Shown here piece by piece: positions 24,462-37,449 of a stretch of DNA of 64,000 nucleotides. The stretch comes from Septoria linicola. Taxonomy: Eukaryota; Ascomycota; Dothideomycetes; Mycosphaerellales; Mycosphaerellaceae. The translations under genes were made by a program, and so were the position numbers. The stretch lies in NCBI GenBank assembly GCA_024114885.1, contig CP099426.1, forward strand, positions 124,001 to 188,000, read 5' to 3'. The notes under the pieces were generated by a model that did not search any database, was not told where the DNA came from, and saw only the letters and a program-made list of their open reading frames with translations. The stretch's first letter is position 1; every line of letters begins with the position of its first letter.

Positions 24462-24739
24462 TGTTAAGAATACATCCCAGATAGTCAGTCTAGATATAGA
24501 CTTCTAAGTATAGTTCTGGATGCCTAAGGCATCTACCTAAGGCTTAGCAAGAGGTATATCTTGCTTCTCTCTCTTCTCTTCTTAGATAACTAACTTAATC
24601 AACTTTGTATTTGGTTCCTAGCATATTACTACTATACTGTATATATAAGTCAGTTCAAGATTGATCCCCTATTCTTCTTTACTACGCTATACCCTCCTTG
24701 ACATTGTGTAGTATCTACAAACGCCCTCTACTTTTAATA
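24462..24739 (+). repeat. Copia-2 3' LTR
   Basis: 278 bp, preceded by the same purine-rich tract as in Copia-1 and followed by the ATAGG duplication. Confidence 0.95.
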
Positions 24740-24829
24740 ATAGGTCTAATATTAGTAAGAGCATTTAGGACTTTATAAAGTCTAACTAAGGAGGAGTTAA
24801 GTAACTAAAATCTTTCTTTTAGACTCCTC

Positions 24830-27800
24830 TTAGTTCAACTCTAAGGCTTGGAGTTATCTTTTGTATATCTCTTATATAAGGTAGAGCTGCCTTATAAACT
24901 CCTGAAACTATAGTCTATTCTTTAGCTTAGTAAGACTATCTACTACTATCTCTTTTATATTTATATATTCTATAGAGATAAGTCTATTCTATTAGAGCTT
25001 TCTTATAGCATTATATAAGATATTAATATATTTAGACTTATTATAAACATATAAGTCCTTAACTAGAGTAAGGGTAGCTTGGTTATTACCTTTTAGCTAA
25101 ATTAGCCTAATTCTAGTAATAGTTTCCTAGTTACTAAGGATCCTTAGTTAGTAAGAACATTCTCCTACTAACTCTAGGTATCTAAGCTCTCTTAAAAGAG
25201 CACTAAGGAACTATAACTGTTTTATATATACTCCTATAGCTATATATTCAGCTTCTATTATAGATGTAGCTATAGATTTCTACTTCTTACTTATCTAGGA
25301 GATTAGTATACTATAAAGGAAGAAGACATATCTAAGGATTAAGACTCTATTAGTCTTGTCTATTATATAGTTAGAGTCTATATATCTAGTAAGACAGCCT
25401 TAACTATTCCTTAAGTATCTTAGACTAAGGTCTAGGTTTGATCTCAGGTATCTAGTTAGCTTCTTTAGAGCCTTTATATATCCTACTATTAGATTACTAA
25501 CATAGGAGCTCAATCTTCTAAGGGTAAATAAAATGTCTAGTCTTATAATAGTTATAAGCTATATCTATGTTCTAATAATAGATTAGTACTCCTATTTATT
25601 ATACCTTTTATTATTTAGTCTAGTAGGCTTTAGACTTTTATAGCTGTCTATTAGTAAAAGAGTTAGTAATACAGTTTCTTGGCCTATTCCTATCTTAGCT
25701 AGGTTCTCTTAGATATAATGTTTCTAGTTAAGTTTTAGCTAGCCTTACTGTCTGTTTCTTGTTAGTCTTATTCTAAGAATCTTGTCTAGCTCTCTAAGAT
25801 CTTTGATCTTGAAGACCTTACTAAGTTAGTCTTTAAACTAGAGGACATCTTCTAGTCTCTCTATAGTAATAGGTATATTATTAATATAGATTAGGATTAT
25901 TAGGTCTTTCCTTTTCTTATAGATTAGAAGACATAGGTCCACTTCTAACTATCTAAATCCTATTCCTTTTAGCTTTAATATATATAGCTGATTCTAGTCT
26001 CTTATAGCTTACTTTAGCCTATAGAGACTCCTTAGAACTTATAAGACTATACTAGTTAGTAGGTTAACACCTAGTAGTAGGATTATATAGATGTCCTTAT
26101 ATAGGGTGCTCTCTATAAATACATTGTTTATATCTACTTAGTATAGGACTAGGTCCTTCTTATAGACTATAGCTATGAATCCTCTTAGAGTATCCTACCT
26201 AACTATAGAGGCAAAAGTTTCTATATAGTCTACTCTATACTTTTAGGAGAACCCTCTTATAACTAGTCTTGCCTTGAACTTTTTAATAGCTCTACTAAGC
26301 TTTCTCTTAATATTAAAGACCTATCTTGAGGTAACTAAGTTAGCCTTCTTTAGTAGGACTACTATAGTCTAGGTATTGTTACTTATAAGTATATCTAGCT
26401 CCTTCTAAATAGCTTCTTACTAGAGATAACCCTACTTAGGATCACTTACTACTTCCTTATAGTTCCTTAGGATTAGAACCTCCTATTTATATATTCCTAC
26501 TTCTTTAGTAGTAGAGAATGTAATCTCTTTAACTTCCTCTAAGAATTCTAAGTCCTATAGGATGTCTAGGTTAATAGAGCTTATAGCTAAGAAGAAAGCC
26601 TAATACTCTAGGAGCATTTCCTTATCTAGCTAACTATTCTAATCTAGCTTAAGCCTAATTAGCTTTAGCTTCTAGTTAAATCTATTAAGTTCTTAAGATA
26701 CTTTCCTCTTTCTAAGAGTTTGCCTTAGGGCTGTCTGCTTATAATCTATCTCTATAGTTTCTTAGGTAGAATTCTTAGATTCTTTCTTAACTTTCCCTTA
26801 GTCTAGGAATTTTCTATACTCTCCTATATCTTCTAGTAGAGGTAGAAGTTGTATAAAGAGTTTCTTTCCTTCCTAAACCTATACTAATAGCTAAGGGGGA
26901 GGAGGCTTCTACTAGCCTAGACTAGGAGCATATAGGGTACTCCTACTAGCTTATAGAGTAGGCTAGCTAATAGTTCTTAGCCTTCTAATAGGTCTTCTTT
27001 CTAGAGCTAAACTAGGGAGATTCTTAATCTTAATATTTAAGTCTAATTCTCTACCTAGCTTATCTTTAAAGAAGATTATATTAGTATACTACTTAATAGC
27101 CTTTATATCTAGCTCCTAGAACTTCTATACCTTTACTATATTATTATAGTATCTAATAAACATAGTATCCTTTCCTCTGTTTATTAGTTTATTACTCCTT
27201 ACCTACTAAGGCTATACTCTTATATCTATATATACTATAGCTCTATATCCCTATACCTTAAGGTAGGAGACTATTAGTTTGATCCTATTAAAAGCTTTAT
27301 TAGGTAAGAGCTTGAATCTTTTAATATTAGGTCTATTTAGGAGCTTGTTCCTTATATATATCTGTACTTTAAGGGCTTCTAGCTAAAACTTAATAGGTAT
27401 CTTGCTTTCTTTAAGTATTACTCTAATAGAGGCCTCTAATATTTAGATAGACCTCTTAACTACTCTATTCTAGAGTGAATTATAGGCCTTAGTTAGCTTA
27501 AGGGTAATTCTAAAGTCCTTCTCCTACTATTTAATTAAAGTAGTAATCTCTCTAGTATTATTAGCCCTTATAGACTTAAGGAGTGCTACTAACTGCCTTT
27601 CTACCTTAATCCTCTAGTTCTAAAGAGTAGTTAGTATATCTGATCTAGCTTTGAGTAGAAATACCTATTTCTTTCTTAAGAAATTGTTAACAATCTTAAG
27701 CTACTATATGAAACCTTTTACTAATAATAGTAATAGTCTATAGATATCTACTAATATAAGGGCTAATCTTTTAGGTCTTCTCTTAATAGACTTGCCTAGG

Positions 27801-29506
27801 TGTTTCTTTATCTTACCTATTATATAGATCCTATACTTATACTCTTCCTAGTTAGGAATTAGAATTCTTTCCTTTAGGTTAGTAACTTTATAAAGATTTA
27901 AGAGTAACCCTCTTCTAAAGTATGCAAATCTTCTATACTATAGCTCCTACTATTTCAGATCCTTATCTAATAGGGTAGTATAGGCATTGTTAACCTCTAT
28001 AGGATTATATAGTAAGTAATATAACTTTTCCTATAGGAGAGGTAATATCTTACTAACAAATAGAACACCTCTAACTAGCTTGGTCTTTATAACTGTTTAG
28101 TTATCTAGGGAGGTGAGAGTGAAATTAGGCTTCTAGACTCTAAATTGCTTACTAAACTAATCCTATAATATAAGATTTACTCTAAGATTAGGAACAAATA
28201 GTACTTTATTAAGTAGAACTTCTCCTCCTAAGATTCCCTTTATCTATACTAGTCTAGAGTAGGTTATATAGAGGTATCCTCCTCCTACCTTGATCTATAC
28301 TTTCTTCCTTAGTAGCTTTACTAATCTGAAGAAGGATAGTTAGTTAGTTATATAGGATAAGGTATAGGAATCTAAGAGCTATTCTTAGGGTGACAACTTG
28401 CCTTTAGCCTTAATTGTAGAATAGGCTAACTTATCTTAGTTATTATCTTCTAATAGGGAATTATTATTACTTCTAGAACTAGAGTAAGTTCTAGAATTAG
28501 AACTAGAACTAGACTCCTAGGCTAAAAATCCTTTCTTTAGAAGCTTTCTAGACTTTTCTATCCTCTAAAGCTACTTACCTATTCTCTAGACAACCTTCTT
28601 TAGCTTATTATATAATAATAACTTATAGACAGCTTTCTTAATATGTCTAGTATTCCTTAGTAAGGGGGATCTTCTAGCCCTCCCTCTAAGGAATAATCCC
28701 TAAGGGTCCTTCTAGTTCTTAGTACTGTTTCTCTACTAGGACAGTTTCTTAGTAGTAGAGAGGTTAGGACAATCTTTTAACTAGTGCTTCCTTTTCTTAT
28801 AGAGCTAGTATATTAGTAGGGACTTTCCTTAGTAGGGCTGCTTAGAATAGAATATAGCTAAACCTATGTCTATCTTGTCTAGATTGTCTCTTACCTCTTA
28901 GGACTTAAGTAGAAGGAGAATAGTGTCTATATCTAAGGATAGTTAGGTTATAATAGTATCCTTAGCTGCTTAGTATAATGTAGGTAGGGACTATAGGAGA
29001 TATTTTAGCCTTTTCTCTTAGCTCTAGTAGTAAGCTTCCTAAGGATTAATCTTAGTAATCCTCTTACCTAGGCCTCTAAGGTATCTCTATACTTCCCTAA
29101 TTGTCTTATTAGGTAATATCCTAAATATAATAAACTGCTTAATCAGACCTATAGTATAGGACTTTAGGACTCTATTATACTTGTTCTAGAGGATCACCTA
29201 CATCTTAGCTACTAGTATAGTAATATATTGTGTCTCTAGCTCTATCTTATTATCTTTACTAATACTGTATCTAATACTAAACCTATATACTATATTGTCT
29301 TTTAAGAAGTGTTGATTCTAAGTAATATATATCTAGAGACTAGTGTCCTACTAAACTATATATAGGTTCCCTCTAACAATTAGTTAGCTAATTGCCTAGA
29401 ACTAGTCCTTCCCTTCTAGCTTGTCTGTCTACAGCTTAAACTATCTCTTCTAGTTAGTTCTGTCTAGGATTAGAATCCTTTAGCTCTTCTTGTCCTCTTA
29501 GTCTAT
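24830..29506 (-). pseudogene. Copia-A gag-pol polyprotein, RIP-inactivated
   Basis: Reverse-strand copy of the same 4,677-nt frame, uninterrupted here because Copia-2 inserted downstream of the polyprotein. The stop TAA is at 24832-24830. The start reads ATA. In-frame TAG/TAA codons are abundant throughout. Confidence 0.92.
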
Positions 29507-29952
29507 TATAGAAATAGATAAATAGAATAAATGATTAGTAAAATACTTTAGACCAGCTAAGGATTCTAGAGAAGAGTAATTTCTTATAGTAAGGAGACTA
29601 GCTCTAAGGGACAGGGATTCCTCGTATTTAGGAAATTACTAAGACTTAGATCTTTCTCTCTTAGTAGAGTTTCTGTTACTAGGTAGTAGGAAGGCTAAGT
29701 AGCCTCTTCTAACTCTAGTAATACTAGGTGCAATAGTAGAGAACTAGGCAGGTATTAATAAAGCAGAAACACACTACTGTCTTATAGAGATCTTTACTAA
29801 CTTGTATACTACTAGGTGTAAACTAGCTTCGTTAGTAATATAGTTAGGGAAACTTCTAGGCCCTAAATGTTTTCTATAAACTGTAAGGGATATAAGTAAC
29901 CTATACTAGCATAGGTTGCTCCTATTTAGTATATAAACCCGGGCTTATAACC

Positions 29953-30230
29953 TGTTTAAAAGTAGAGAGCGTATTATATACTATATAATGTCAAGGAGGG
30001 TATAGCGTAGTAAAGAAGAATAGAGGATCAATCTTAAACTAACTTATATACACAGTGTAGTAGTAATATGCTAGGAACTAAATACAAAGTTAATTGAGTT
30101 AGTTATCTAAGAAGAGAAGAAAGAGAAGCAAGATGTACCTCTTACTAAGCCTTAGGTAGATGCCTTAGGCATCTAGAACTATACCTAAATGTCTATGTCT
30201 AGACTAACTATCTAGGATATATTCTTAACA
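29953..30230 (-). repeat. Copia-A 5' LTR
   Basis: 278-bp reverse-oriented LTR next to the primer-binding site at 29952-29938 and the CTAGC duplication. Confidence 0.95.
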
Positions 30231-32049
30231 CTAGCTCTAGTTACTAAGAAGCTAGATTTATCGATAATCGTAGAGGAGGACGACGACGAGGCTCTTAGTA
30301 GTAGTAAGGATATATTTAGTAATAAAGATAGTAAAGGTTTAGCGCTAAAGGATAACGAGGCTATTAAATATATTAATATTATCGATTCGAGCTCTATAGA
30401 AGATAAATTCGAGGAACTAGATACCGATATAGAAGTAGCTATAGTCGCTCGTAATAAAGCTAATTATAGGCGTAAAATAGTAATAATTATATAGACTTAT
30501 ATTAATACTAAGAATACGAAGAAGAGGAAGGCGCTAGTACTTAAGAAGCGAGTTACCGGTATTATTAATACTATAACGAAGAAGCCTATAGCTAAGCGCG
30601 CTCGTACGCTTAAAGCTAGTAGTGTCGTTATTAGTCTAAGACTACGCGAATCGATAGGCGATATACTAGCCTTAAAAGGTAAGCGTAGAGCGCCTCCTAC
30701 CTCTAATATAATAGTAAGTAAAAGGACTACGATAATAGACGAGATAACGATATAATTTAGCTATAAAGTAAAGCCGACTATATAATAGGGTAAGAGAGAG
30801 CTAGCCTCGGATACGTAGACGTATAGATAGCTAGACGACGATACTATACTATATAAAGCTCTCGAGCGCTAGATCCGCGAGACCTTATAGTCCTAGTAGG
30901 TTATACTTAAACGAGCCTATTTCAAGGCTAAATTCGGTATAGTAAAGAGAACTAACGTTCTTAGCTATCTAATAAAAGAGGAGGATTAATAGTACGATAT
31001 TATATAAGAGTTACGTACGTAGGCTTATCGTAGTAAGCTAGATCTCTAAGTACTATATATTATCGAGGTAGATAGTAAGGTTCTCGTACCTCCTACGCTA
31101 TTATATAATATAGCGTCTACTATACGATAGACCGCTACTACTAGATAGCTCGATAAAGTAGATAGTATCTATAAGGAGCTTCGAGGTAGTAGTAATAGCG
31201 CTATAGACATAATCGATAAGTAGACGTGCCGCGGCTATCTAGACTACTAGAACAAGGGCTATATATACTTCTTTTAAGGCGCTAATAAGGCTACTAATTA
31301 TAGACCTATACTACGCCCTTAGCTAGTTAAGTAGACTAAAGCTATCGCTAAGAACGAAGCGATATTAGACTATCTAGGCGAAGCTATTAAGAAGGAGCTT
31401 AATATATATAAAATAGTAGAAGAGGCGTCTCGTAGTAAGTAGGCGTTCCGTAACGCGAAGATAAATAACGCTACGGCTTAGGCCTTACCTTTTATAGGCT
31501 ACGGCTTCTACTAAGTGTTCTACGTCTATACTAGCTATAGTATAAGCTTCTATATAATAGGAGCTTCTTTACTAGACTCTTATCTAAATAGCTAGAATAG
31601 CCGAGCTAGTCTACTACTACGAATACTACTAGAGAGCGCTAGTAAGAACGAACCGGCTCCTCTCTCTTCGTAGCCCGACTAGCTTATAGAATATAAAGAG
31701 TTCTATTAATACTATATCGCTATAGACGAGTAGAAATATCGAATCGATACGATAGACGATATAATAAACTAGCTTATTAAACAAGAGGTAGCTTTAATCG
31801 ATATATAGTATATAATACTATAGTTATAGACGGATAAAGGCTTTAAGAAAGAGAACTAGTTAGGTATTTAACGTAATATTACTACTTTTAGAGTCTAAAA
31901 GAAGAGAAGGAGAAATATAAACGATAGCTAGCTTTAAGCGACTAGCGCCTTATAACTAGCTATCGTATTTACGATCTAATACGTAGAGATATTTCTAAAT
32001 AGTCTATAGATAATACCTACTAGTTACTATATTATTCTTTTAATATATT

Positions 32050-32430
32050 ATACTAATTCTACCTCGCTATCGATATTATATTATTAACTTCTTCTTTAAC
32101 TTTACTTATATAGATATATCCGTAACCTATATCGTTATACTAAATAACTTAAATATAACCGTAGCTCTTAAAGTACTACCTTACGCGCTTCTTATTATCG
32201 TCGTCTAATATCGACTTAATTAGCGTATTAATAAGGAACTCGCTATAGTCCTTATAGGCTACTATAGCTACGTCGTTATAGTATCGTTTAATCTATACTT
32301 TAAGTACGTTAAAGGACTACTCTATTAGATTAAAGTCTAGTAAGTATAGAGGCAAGTACTCTAAGAAGTAATTAGTACTTAATATAGCCTACGTAAGCTT
32401 CTTACTATAATATACTAACGCGTTATCTAT
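32050..32430 (-). pseudogene. Host transposon DD34E transposase, C-terminal half
   Basis: Continues the transposase frame broken by Gypsy-B. Removing Gypsy-B and one CTAT duplication restores the reading LVIDNA without a frame error. The second catalytic Asp (DNA) and the third residue, Glu in NLIE, are separated by 34 residues, giving the DD34E signature. The YLP..Y.LDFN block is typical of Tc1/IS630-type DDE_3 domains. Many Gln/Trp codons are stops. The frame ends about 32,050-32,150; the true stop is uncertain. Confidence 0.85.
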
Positions 32431-32709
32431 TAATAGATAATAACTACTCTAATACTAACCCCCTAGGCAGGTATAAGAGTAGTCGCTATAGAACAAGACC
32501 TATTCGGAGAGTAATAGTCTTATAATACGTTAATTAAATAGTAGTAACGAGCTCAAAATAGTAGTCCTAAGACTAAGAGCCTATACTAGGACCGTAGGAT
32601 ATTAAATTAATTAAGTAGAGTAAATATTACTATCTTAGAAACGAGCTACTACCTTGCTTTTATACTAAAACTACTAAGCACGGTATATAGGTAGGCTTTT
32701 ACCTTACTA
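32431..32709 (-). repeat. Gypsy-B 3' LTR
   Basis: 279 bp. On the minus strand it begins TAGTAAGG (TGGTAAGG before RIP) and ends CTATTA. It differs from 59689-59967 only by about ten transitions. Confidence 0.92.
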
Positions 32710-32839
32710 ATCCTCCCTTCCTTAGTATCTAACTAGATACTTAACTACCCGTAGACCTTACTTAGAATTACTTATAACTAGCTAGTCTTTCTATTAAAGT
32801 CTATTAAACTTTTAATTAGAGGCCTATTAAATAGTTACC

Positions 32840-35466
32840 TTTTCTAACAATAACTACTAAAAACACCTTCTTAGATCCGATTATTATTTACTAGACGTTA
32901 CTCTTCTACTATATCCTTAGGAATCTCCTTAGGAACAGCCTCTCTCTTCTTTAATACTAATACTTCTAAGTTACTATCTACGCTTATAAAGCTAGCTTCG
33001 CTAAATATCTACTCTTTAATATCTATAGCTATAGCGTAGGCGGTATCGAACTAAGCTTTAGCCGTAGTCTACTACTCGGCTATATAGACCTTAAACTCCT
33101 CCTTACTTATACTAAAGAGCTTCTTTATCTCTATACTTACTACCTAATCCGCCTATAGAACTCGGCCTACTAAGGTATTAGAAATCGGGCCTAGGCCGGT
33201 TAGAAGTACCTTAGTAGCGAAGGGTTTTATTACTTACGTAGAGTATATAGTACCGGAAGCTATAAAGGGTATCCGCTCGCGATAGAGATATACGTTATAG
33301 ACTATAGGAACGTTAATATAATTACTATTAGGTAGCTTATCTAACGTACGACTATTAGAGTAGGCTAGAAATACTATTAGAATTATATAATACTCTTCGC
33401 CTATACGAGTATACTACTAAGGGATATAGAGGTACGAAATAACTAGCGAGCCTATATTAGTATAAGGGTTCTTCTAACTAAGCTTAAGATTAGCTTTTAT
33501 TTCGTTAGTAATTACTGAAGGTATAGTTTCGACGAAGCCTATACTATAGCCTTACTTGTTAGCGATAATACGCCTCGCTAGTTACTTTGCCTCCTTAGGG
33601 TTAAAGAGCCTATTACTAATCGTGTCCGAGGTTAGTAAAAGTCGTCCTCTATCGCTAGTATCGTCTAGAGAGATCGTAAACTAAACCTAATTAAGGCTCT
33701 TCTCCTTAAGTAGTATATTCTCGTTTAAGGCGATATACTAGAAGCTATTAAGGTAGTTAGAACTAGCCTTATCGTCGAAGATATAAAAGGCCGCGGATAG
33801 ATAGGCTACGTACTTAATAGTCGTATACGGAGTAGTAACTAGCTAGTATAGCTATAGTAAAGAATATTAGCGAAGAAGCTATTAGGATAGCGAGTACTAT
33901 ATACCGCGAGACTAACTATACTAACTAATAGCCGTGTTATACTATCGATATACTATAAACTTATACTATATAGCTTCGAGTAAAGAGTCTAGGATCTAAA
34001 ATAGGCCTCTAGTAGAAGGAGACGAAAAGAGAAAGCTATAATCGGTCTAGGTACTCTTATTACTATCGTAGTCTAAGAGCTCCTAAGCCTTCTAATAGAC
34101 GTTAGAAGTAACCTTCAAGTCTACTTCGGTTACTACGAACTAAAAGAGTCCGAGATAGCTTCTACCTACCTTACGTATTAGAGCGTCGATATCGTCCTCT
34201 AGCTCCTAAGTATTAGTACTTTTCTTACCGCGACGAGTACGTCCTATAGGCTTAGAGAAGAAAGTATTCGCTTCTAGCTTAAACTACGTCTAGTTTTAAG
34301 TATTCTAGGCGATAAGAGCTTAGAGATTAGCTATACTACCTATCTAAATAATACGCTAGTAGAGGGTATACGTTACGTTAGCTATCTTCGGTAGCTTTAA
34401 ACCTATAGTATTATCTATCTTAGCTATATATTCTTTATAAAGAGGCTAGCTAAGGTATAGAAGAATATTAATTAAAGCGTAGCTCTTAGCTACCTTCTTC
34501 TTCTCCTAGATATTATCGATCTCTTTAAAAGTACTACTAACGATTATATAGTAATAGACTTTAGAGGTAATACTATCCTTTATATAAGCCTAGTAGCGTA
34601 GATTAGGCTCCGAGTCGCTCTCTAGCTTAATTCTACTATTATCCTCTAGTACGATTAGCGATAAGCGTTACGGACCTTATAGTAGTTCCGTCGTAAGTAA
34701 AACTTAGTCTTATATAGGATCGCTATTACCTGAAGTACTTAGTATAGGAGAAGTTTCGATCGAGTCGATAATAGTTTCTTTAGCGCGAATTCTAGTAAGC
34801 CTCTCGCTCTTACGAAGAACGAGCGTAGGCTTCTTCGTAGAGCTTAGCGTTAACTTCTCTAACTAAGCTTTTAGCCTCTATATAGTACTAGGCGATACGG
34901 TATCTCTAAGGCGAGGCTCTAGAGTCGTAAGTAAACTACCTTCTCCTTCTCTTTCTTAATTAGAGTTTCGAGTAGGACTAGATAAAAATAGGCCCTTAGG
35001 CGTAGAGGAAGAGGGACGTCTATTAGGTCTTAGGTTTCTAGAAGGAGGTAATAGTCTATAGGATATCGAGGGCTATCTCTCTACTACTAGGAACACGTAG
35101 GTCGGTTCTTTAAAGATCTCTCCTTTACGCTCTCTCTTAGTAAACTTAACTATAAATCTATACTAATTAAGTTTATAGCTCGCCTCTAGGCGCGCTTCTC
35201 TTATCTTATAGCTAAACACGTCGACCTACGAGAGCTCTACCTTAAACTTATTCTAGTAGCGTCTCCTATCTAAGTTCGTATTAATAAAGTCTAAGCCTTA
35301 CGAGCTAGGAGTCTTCTTACTCCTCTATAGCTAAAAGTACTAGCTACGAGAGAATATGTTCGCTACCTACTAATAGAAACGATCTTACTTTTACTATACT
35401 AAGAAAACCTAGTCTTTAGGCTCGCTCTCTTTAAAGACGCCTTTATACTTATTTAACTATTAACGA
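32840..35466 (-). pseudogene. Gypsy-B ORF3, long unassigned frame between integrase and 3' LTR
   Basis: A single frame of about 875 codons on the coding strand of Gypsy-B, interrupted only by TAG/TAA codons of the RIP type. Before it, about 1 kb (36,440-35,470) has less clear frames that may belong to the same gene. It starts around NKYKGVFKESEPKD, passes a Ser/Pro/Arg-rich segment (PSSSTPKG) and ends in an acidic/basic tail. I recognise no domain, signal peptide or membrane span, so an envelope role is not supported by sequence. The position downstream of integrase is that of a third ORF in some Gypsy lineages. It may be a captured gene. Confident as a frame, not as to function. Confidence 0.55.
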
Positions 35467-36410
35467 AGGTTTCTAAGTATCTCTTTATCGTATAAGACTT
35501 AGTTAAGGAAGAGGAAGTTCTACTCGTACCTAAACTCTATACGTAGCTACTACTAGATTAAGTTTCTCTCCTTTACTAAGTCTTAGCCTTCTTAGCGTAT
35601 CTTCTTTATATTATCGCGCTTTACGCTCTACGCGTTAAGGTACTTTAGTAAAATCTTAGCTAAGAGGCGTTTAAAGAAGTTAAATATACCGATCTTTATT
35701 CTATCGTTTACTTTCTTAACTTACTTAAGTACTAAGTCGATACTCTCCTTCTATTCTTATAGCGTTTCTAGTAATAAGATAGCTTTAGTAGCGTTATTAA
35801 GGTTTGTTATACTAGTAAGAGGTCCGCTTAAGGCCTAGAAACTAATAAGAGAGCCTTCGCGGTTAGTACGAGCGAGCGCTATACCTTATATAGAACTTAA
35901 AGAAGCTATTTTTTGTCTCTTCTTTAGAGAATCTTATCTAGGTAGTTCTTATATTAGACTTCGAATAGGCGAGGTAGAAGGCGAAAGCGCTAGTCTTAAT
36001 AAGCGTTTAGGCGTTAAAGAACGCTAGAAAGAGGAAGTCTTGTTCTTTATACGCGATAGAGAAAGAGAACGTCTTTAAATAGTCGTATTAGTAGCTTAGA
36101 GCGATATAAAGCGCGTAACTAGTAATAAGTAACTTAAATAGTAAGGAGGGTCGGGCGCGTAACCGGTTATAGAGTTTTCTATTATATTAGTTGCCGCTTA
36201 CGTATATAAATAGCTATATAGCGTTACTAGGTAGTAACGAAAGATAAGAATCGAACTTAATAGAAGTAAGGCTCTATAGTAACTAATTAATAGTTAATAA
36301 GGAAGAAGAGATCGTTTAGAGCGTAAAAGTAGCCTAATTATATACCTTATCGTAGTAACGTAACTACTATTAAGATTAGGGGTCTATACGTAGAGCTTAG
36401 TTACGTAAGG

Positions 36411-36443
36411 TTTTAGTTATCGTTTAAAAAGATAACTAAAAGT
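36411..36443. repeat. Imperfect palindrome TTATCGTTTAAAAAGATAA
   Basis: Arms TTTTAGTTATC and GATAACTAAAA flank a 9-bp centre. Related palindromes occur at 41513-41540 and 58941-58970, and a weaker one at 32835-32862, all inside Gypsy-B. The copy at 58943 has perfect 10-bp arms (GTTATCGTTT / AAACGATAAC). Confidence 0.6.
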
Positions 36444-37128
36444 TTACTTTACCTTAACGCTTCTATAGCCGTCGTATACTACTAACGCTACTACTAACTA
36501 TCGTAGTATATACCTTACTATCGCTAACGAGGACTAAGACTTAGATATCGTCGTCGTTACCTCTACTAACTTAAAAGAGCCTTATTTTTCGTATACCTAG
36601 TCGACTTACTAGATCGCGCTTTCTATATCGTAAGAGACCGCTAGCGCTATAATTAATAGCTAGAAAAGAGCTATTAGAGCCGCTATCGCTAAAGATTCAA
36701 GCTCCTTCGCCTCTAGGTAGGCTAAAAAACCTTAAACTTTAAGAATTTTCTACTAGAAACTAATATTTTTAGTAATTTCTTTAGTTAGGCGAAAATTAGT
36801 AGTAGAAAGGCTCTCGGGATAGAAAATCATTATCTTACTCGCTAATTAGTAATAGAAAAGGGCTCTAGGAAGATAGATCGTAGTACTAACCTTAGAAATC
36901 GCTAGTAGAAAAGAGCTTCGAGAGTATAGATCTAGCTTAGATTTTAAGACCTAGTAGTAGAAAGTAGCTTAGGATAGCTAACTTTTATAGCGATAATAGG
37001 CTCGAGACTTAGAAAAAGGAGCGAGATAGTAGGTTAGCTAGTAGATATAAAGTCTATACTTAAAAGTTAAGCTTAAGAGAGTAACTAGCTATATAGATAC
37101 TTATCTTAGCTATAGAAAATAGCGTCGA

Positions 37129-37375
37129 GATAGTTAGGATTAGCTAGATTTCTACTAATCTAGTAAAAGAGAAGCTTAGGAGGCTTAGATTAGAGCTCGA
37201 TAGTAGCTTTAAGAATAAAAGAAGTATTTAAGATAGCTAAGATTTAGCTAGATTTATACTAGTCTAGTAAATTATAAGCTTAGGAAGCTCTAATTAGAGC
37301 TTAATAGTAGCTTTAGGAATAAGAGAAGTACTTAGGAAGGTTAGATTAGAGCTCTAGGAACAAAAGAAGCGCTTA
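37129..37375. repeat. Degenerate ~103-bp tandem repeat, about 2.4 copies
   Basis: Units at 37129-37230 and 37231-37334 and a partial copy to 37375 share the order TAGCTAGATT, CTAGTAAA, AAGCTTAGGA, GATAGTAGCTTTA. It lies downstream of the Gypsy-B integrase. Weaker ~50-bp repeats containing AGTAGAAA precede it at 36,800-36,960. Confidence 0.6.
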
Positions 37376-37449
37376 GAGTAGTACGATCTTAGGAAGATTA
37401 GCTCTTTTATAGTAGAGGCTAGGCTTTAGTAGCTAGATCTTAGCTTATA

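Larger units (their letters stand above)
18441..24739 (+). mobile_element. Copia-2, full-length Copia element nested in Copia-A
   Basis: 6,299 bp with 278-bp LTRs at both ends and a target duplication ATAGG (18436-18440 and 24740-24744). It is inserted upstream of the 3' LTR of Copia-A, so it is younger than Copia-A. It is the least degraded Copia interior: it keeps the gag ATG and the longest stop-free stretch of pol. Confidence 0.97.
17628..30230 (-). mobile_element. Copia-A, reverse-oriented Copia element split by Copia-2
   Basis: Same family as Copia-1. It occupies 17628-18440 and 24740-30230, and rejoins to 6,299 bp once Copia-2 and its duplicated ATAGG are removed. The target duplication is CTAGC (17623-17627 and 30231-30235). 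It inserted in the second ORF of the host transposon. Both LTRs carry one extra T (TGTTTAAAAG), showing they derive from one transposition event. Confidence 0.96.
17227..31900 (+). pseudogene. Second ORF of the host DNA transposon, unknown function (interrupted by Copia-A/Copia-2)
   Basis: Coding-like frame on the plus strand of the host transposon: 17227-17627 joined to 30236-about 31900 once Copia-A and one duplication copy are removed. The join keeps the frame exactly (…VLA then LVTKK). It spans up to roughly 680 codons, with only RIP-type stops. The visible part has a Ser-rich N-terminus (start ATG now ATA), a basic stretch (SKKV...PRRK), an acidic cluster (EEDDDEA) and a later Lys/Arg-rich region (TKKPIAKRAR). 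It could be a nuclear protein, but no known fold is recognisable. It converges on the transposase, whose C-terminus lies just beyond it. The 3' boundary is uncertain because RIP stops mask the true stop. It may be an accessory transposition protein or a captured host gene. Confidence 0.5.

Noticed and set aside
32840..35466. Calling Gypsy-B ORF3 an envelope gene
   Set aside because: Only the position fits; no signal peptide, glycosylation-rich ectodomain or membrane span is visible.
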